From the NCBI GenBank assembly GCA_903832075.1, contig CAILAF010000593.1:1-8587 (forward strand): DNA of 8,587 nucleotides, in the 5' to 3' direction. Shown one piece after another: positions 6,637-8,587 of this stretch; within the stretch, counting starts at the first letter, position 1; each line of letters starts with the position of its first letter. The notes below the pieces were generated by a model. The model ran no database searches, was not told where the DNA came from, and saw only the letters and a program-made list of their open reading frames with translations. The position numbers and the translations under genes are program-made. The DNA is from an uncultured Chitinophagaceae bacterium. GTDB taxonomy: Bacteria; Bacteroidota; Bacteroidia; Chitinophagales; Chitinophagaceae.

Positions 6637-6691
6637 TTATTCGACAATAAACTTACAACACTTTCGTATAAAGTTTTATCTTGTCGAATAA
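6637..6691. repeat. Long imperfect inverted repeat between the LOG and symporter genes
   Basis: TTATTCGACAA (6637-6647) and TTGTCGAATAA (6681-6691) are perfect 11-bp complements. Pairing can continue inward with small bulges (TAAA at 6648-6651 with TTTA at 6675-6678, then CTT at 6652-6654 with AAG at 6671-6673), leaving a 16-base loop. The element lies between divergent genes, 18 bases before the symporter ATG and 34 bases before the LOG ATG. It could be an operator with two half-sites about 44 bp apart or a leader stem-loop. No convincing TAnnTTTG box was found nearby; TAAGTTTA on - (6655 to 6648) is the closest. Confidence 0.6.
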
Positions 6692-6709
6692 TTTATTCAA
6701 CGTTTATTT

Positions 6710-8158
6710 ATGTCGCCACTATTATTATTCTCATTTGTTATCGGATATTTTTTAATCCTTTTAGGTGTTGCATGGTATACAGGACGCAATAGTAATAACG
6801 AATCTTTTTTTATCGGCAACCGAAGCAGCAATTGGGTTTTAGTAGCATTTGGAATGTTAGGTACATCTTTAAGTGGCGTAACATTTGTAAGTGTACCCGG
6901 TGCCGTTGCCAAAGAATCATTTGCTTATTTTCAAGTTACCATTGGTTATATCATTGGTTACATCACCATTGCTTATGTTTTATTGCCTTTGTATTACAAA
7001 TTGAATTTGACATCCATTTATAATTACTTACAAAATCGTTTAGGATTTATCTCTTACAAAACCGGCGCATCTATTTTTATTTTATCAAGAATTGTCGGTG
7101 CAACAGCAAGATTATATTTAGTGGTAAACATTTTACAAGATGCCATTCTACAAAGTTTTCATGTTCCCTTTTGGGCAACAACCATGATTATTTTATTAAT
7201 GATTTTATTATACACTTATGAAGGCGGTGTAAAAACAATTGTTTGGACCGATACTTTACAAACAACTTGTATGTTAGCCGGATTAATAATTTGCGTGGGA
7301 TACATTATGAACAACATGCACATTGGTTTTATAGATAGTTTGCAAGCCATGAGTGATAAAGGTTATTCAAAGATTTTCTTTACCAATCCGAACAGTAAAT
7401 TATTTTTTGTTAAACAAATTATAGCAGGTGCATTCATAACCGTTACCATGACGGGGATGGATCAGGAAATGATGCAAAAAAATATTTCTGTAAAAACATT
7501 GAAAGATTCCCAAAAGAATGTTTTGTCGTTAGGATTTATTTTAGCATTCGTTATCCTAATATTTTTATTCCTCGGCGGACTGTTATATTTATATGCAGCG
7601 CAGGAACATGTTACAGAAATTGGCGATAAATTATTTCCTGCCATAGCATTGCATCACATGCCGCATATTGTTTCCGTGATATTTATTATTGCATTGATCT
7701 CGGCTTTATTTCCGAGTGCTGATGGTGCCATTACTGCATTGACTTCTACTTTTTGTATTGACATTCTTGGCATGCAACGAAATAAAAAAATGAGTGATGA
7801 GAACAAGAAAAAAATTCGCCATCGCATACATTTAGTTTTTGCATTTATTTTTTTATTGTTTGTTATGATATACAAATGGATCAATGACCAAAGTATGATT
7901 GGCATTATTTTGAAAGTCGCATCTTATACTTACGGACCATTATTAGGTCTTTTCACTTTTGGCATTTTACTAAAACGAAAAGTGAACGATAAATTAGTTC
8001 CTTTTGTTTGTATAGCAGCACCTACTATTTGTTTCTTCTTAGACAAATATCAAAAATTAATTTTCGGCTCATTCGAAATTGGAATAGAATTATTAGTGAT
8101 TAATGGTGCATTAACTTTTATTGGATTGTTGATGATATCTACATCAGAGAAAGAATAA
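6710..8158 (+). CDS. Sodium:solute symporter family (SSS) transporter
   Basis: This inner-membrane Na+-coupled uptake carrier of the SSS family (TC 2.A.21) has 482 residues, within the normal range. The first helix begins at once (about 3-23). Further hydrophobic segments lie near 43-63, 72-95, 118-140, 153-169, 183-203, 234-250, 270-296, 318-346, 372-388, 396-421, 427-444 and 455-477, consistent with the 13-helix LeuT-like fold. Family marks are EGGVKTIVWTDTLQ at 171-184, TGMDQEMMQKN at 248-258, and the helix around ALFPSADGAITALTS (332-346), in the region that holds the Na+ site in relatives. The substrate (sugar, amino acid, carboxylate, sialic acid and others are known) cannot be assigned. 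The 18 bases just before the ATG contain no Shine-Dalgarno sequence. It is divergent from the LOG gene, and no substrate-specific enzyme lies beside it. Confidence 0.92.
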   Translation: MSPLLLFSFVIGYFLILLGVAWYTGRNSNNESFFIGNRSSNWVLVAFGMLGTSLSGVTFVSVPGAVAKESFAYFQVTIGYIIGYITIAYVLLPLYYKLNLTSIYNYLQNRLGFISYKTGASIFILSRIVGATARLYLVVNILQDAILQSFHVPFWATTMIILLMILLYTYEGGVKTIVWTDTLQTTCMLAGLIICVGYIMNNMHIGFIDSLQAMSDKGYSKIFFTNPNSKLFFVKQIIAGAFITVTMTGMDQEMMQKNISVKTLKDSQKNVLSLGFILAFVILIFLFLGGLLYLYAAQEHVTEIGDKLFPAIALHHMPHIVSVIFIIALISALFPSADGAITALTSTFCIDILGMQRNKKMSDENKKKIRHRIHLVFAFIFLLFVMIYKWINDQSMIGIILKVASYTYGPLLGLFTFGILLKRKVNDKLVPFVCIAAPTICFFLDKYQKLIFGSFEIGIELLVINGALTFIGLLMISTSEKE

Positions 8159-8232
8159 TAGAATTTTATTCCTTGCCCGCCAATTGCAGCATCCTCAAGC
8201 AAGACATGATGTAAGTCATAGTTATTCTGAAA

Positions 8233-8271
8233 AATTAGTTGATAACTTAGTAAACATCAAAACAACTAATT
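8233..8271 (+). repeat. 9-bp inverted repeat whose right arm touches the next start codon
   Basis: AATTAGTTG (8233-8241) and CAACTAATT (8263-8271) are perfect complements with a 21-base spacer. The right arm ends on the base before the ATG at 8272, so a stem in the mRNA would cover the ribosome-binding region. It may also be a regulator site in the 113-base gap after the symporter gene. Chance cannot be excluded, because the arms are AT-rich. Confidence 0.4.
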
Positions 8272-8587
8272 ATGGAAAAATCACAAAAAATCATTGCACA
8301 GATATATGGTTACATCGTTTGCTTTATTGCGGTAATTACATTCTTAATTTCTGTCACAATCTTTGTAAACTCTGCAATTGATTTAGCCGATCCAATGCAT
8401 TCAGGCTGGAGTCCTTCCGGATCTCCAAGTTTAGCATCTTTCGAAAATTATAAGATGGATATACTGAAATCAATACAAAAAAATGACGACTTAAAAACCG
8501 CATCATTTGTTTCGGATGATAAAACATTACACAGTATGTATGAGTCTGCAAAAAATGATAAGATTGAATCTGTAATTCATCAATCAA
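8272..8587 (+). CDS. Uncharacterised membrane-anchored protein, 3' end cut by window edge
   Basis: An open frame runs from the ATG at 8272 to the window end without a stop (105 complete codons). The protein starts MEKSQKIIAQIYGYIVC and has one clear transmembrane helix at about 9-35. A hydrophilic stretch follows, with DPMHSGWSPSGSPSLASFE at 40-58 and then a charged, Lys/Asp-rich segment probably helical (61-105). The short N-terminus before the helix has positive charges. The codon bias and amino-acid pattern look like a real gene, and competing frames on either strand give unlikely proteins. I do not recognise a named family. More helices may follow beyond the window. Whether it is co-transcribed with the symporter 113 bases upstream is unclear; an inverted repeat directly before the ATG may control it. 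Confidence 0.8.
   Translation, partial: MEKSQKIIAQIYGYIVCFIAVITFLISVTIFVNSAIDLADPMHSGWSPSGSPSLASFENYKMDILKSIQKNDDLKTASFVSDDKTLHSMYESAKNDKIESVIHQS

Noticed and set aside
8184..8381. A 65-codon open frame on + overlapping the last gene
   Set aside because: It has an unlikely His/Cys-rich composition and overlaps, in another frame, the much more protein-like frame starting at ATG 8272.
8354..8587. Open frame on - at the window end
   Set aside because: It is antisense to the membrane-anchored protein from 8272, with no recognisable protein character; the + strand frame is the better gene.
1..8587. CRISPR array, insertion sequence, integrase, phage or defence genes
   Set aside because: No regularly spaced repeats, terminal inverted repeats with transposase, or defence-type domains were seen; every substantial frame is accounted for by metabolic, transport or envelope genes.

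Overview
This is an AT-rich window (roughly one-third GC by eye) from a Gram-negative bacterium, most likely a Bacteroidota. The reasons are the low GC, the lack of clear Shine-Dalgarno sequences before most starts, several matches to the Bacteroidota promoter pattern TTTG / TAnnTTTG, and an exported beta-barrel-like protein. A Chitinophagales-type relative is a guess; the genus cannot be read from the sequence. The first 14 bases are not genomic: they match the 3' end of an Illumina sequencing adapter, so the window starts at the raw end of an assembled contig.

Left block (15-2108): about 300 bases without a gene, then trpS (tryptophanyl-tRNA synthetase) and, 107 bases later, a deoxynucleoside kinase, both on +. 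A candidate promoter with ideal spacing and a 10-bp inverted repeat lie between them. A strong GC-rich hairpin at 2084-2108 ends this block and probably also ends the converging pckA transcript.

Central block (2176-6085): pckA (ATP-type PEP carboxykinase) on - and a GlcD/D-lactate-dehydrogenase-type FAD oxidase on + are divergent. They share a 254-bp control region with a TAnnTTTG promoter candidate and three small palindromic elements. If the oxidase makes pyruvate or another 2-oxoacid from a 2-hydroxyacid, the pair would fit gluconeogenic use of organic acids. Downstream of the oxidase lies a signal-peptide-bearing, beta-barrel-like protein whose gene is split by a single frameshift near 5793-5801.

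Right block (6075-8587): a LOG-family nucleotide phosphoribohydrolase on - overlaps the barrel gene tail-to-tail by 11 bases. It is divergent from a sodium:solute symporter family transporter on +. A long imperfect inverted repeat (11 bp perfect outer arms) sits between the LOG and transporter genes. The window ends inside an uncharacterised membrane-anchored protein (from 8272) whose start codon directly follows the arm of a 9-bp inverted repeat.

Overall the gene content is ordinary housekeeping and central metabolism. I see no mobile element, CRISPR array, RNA gene or defence system. The points worth a second look are the adapter remnant, the frameshifted barrel gene, two start-codon corrections, and the recurrent inverted repeats close to start codons.
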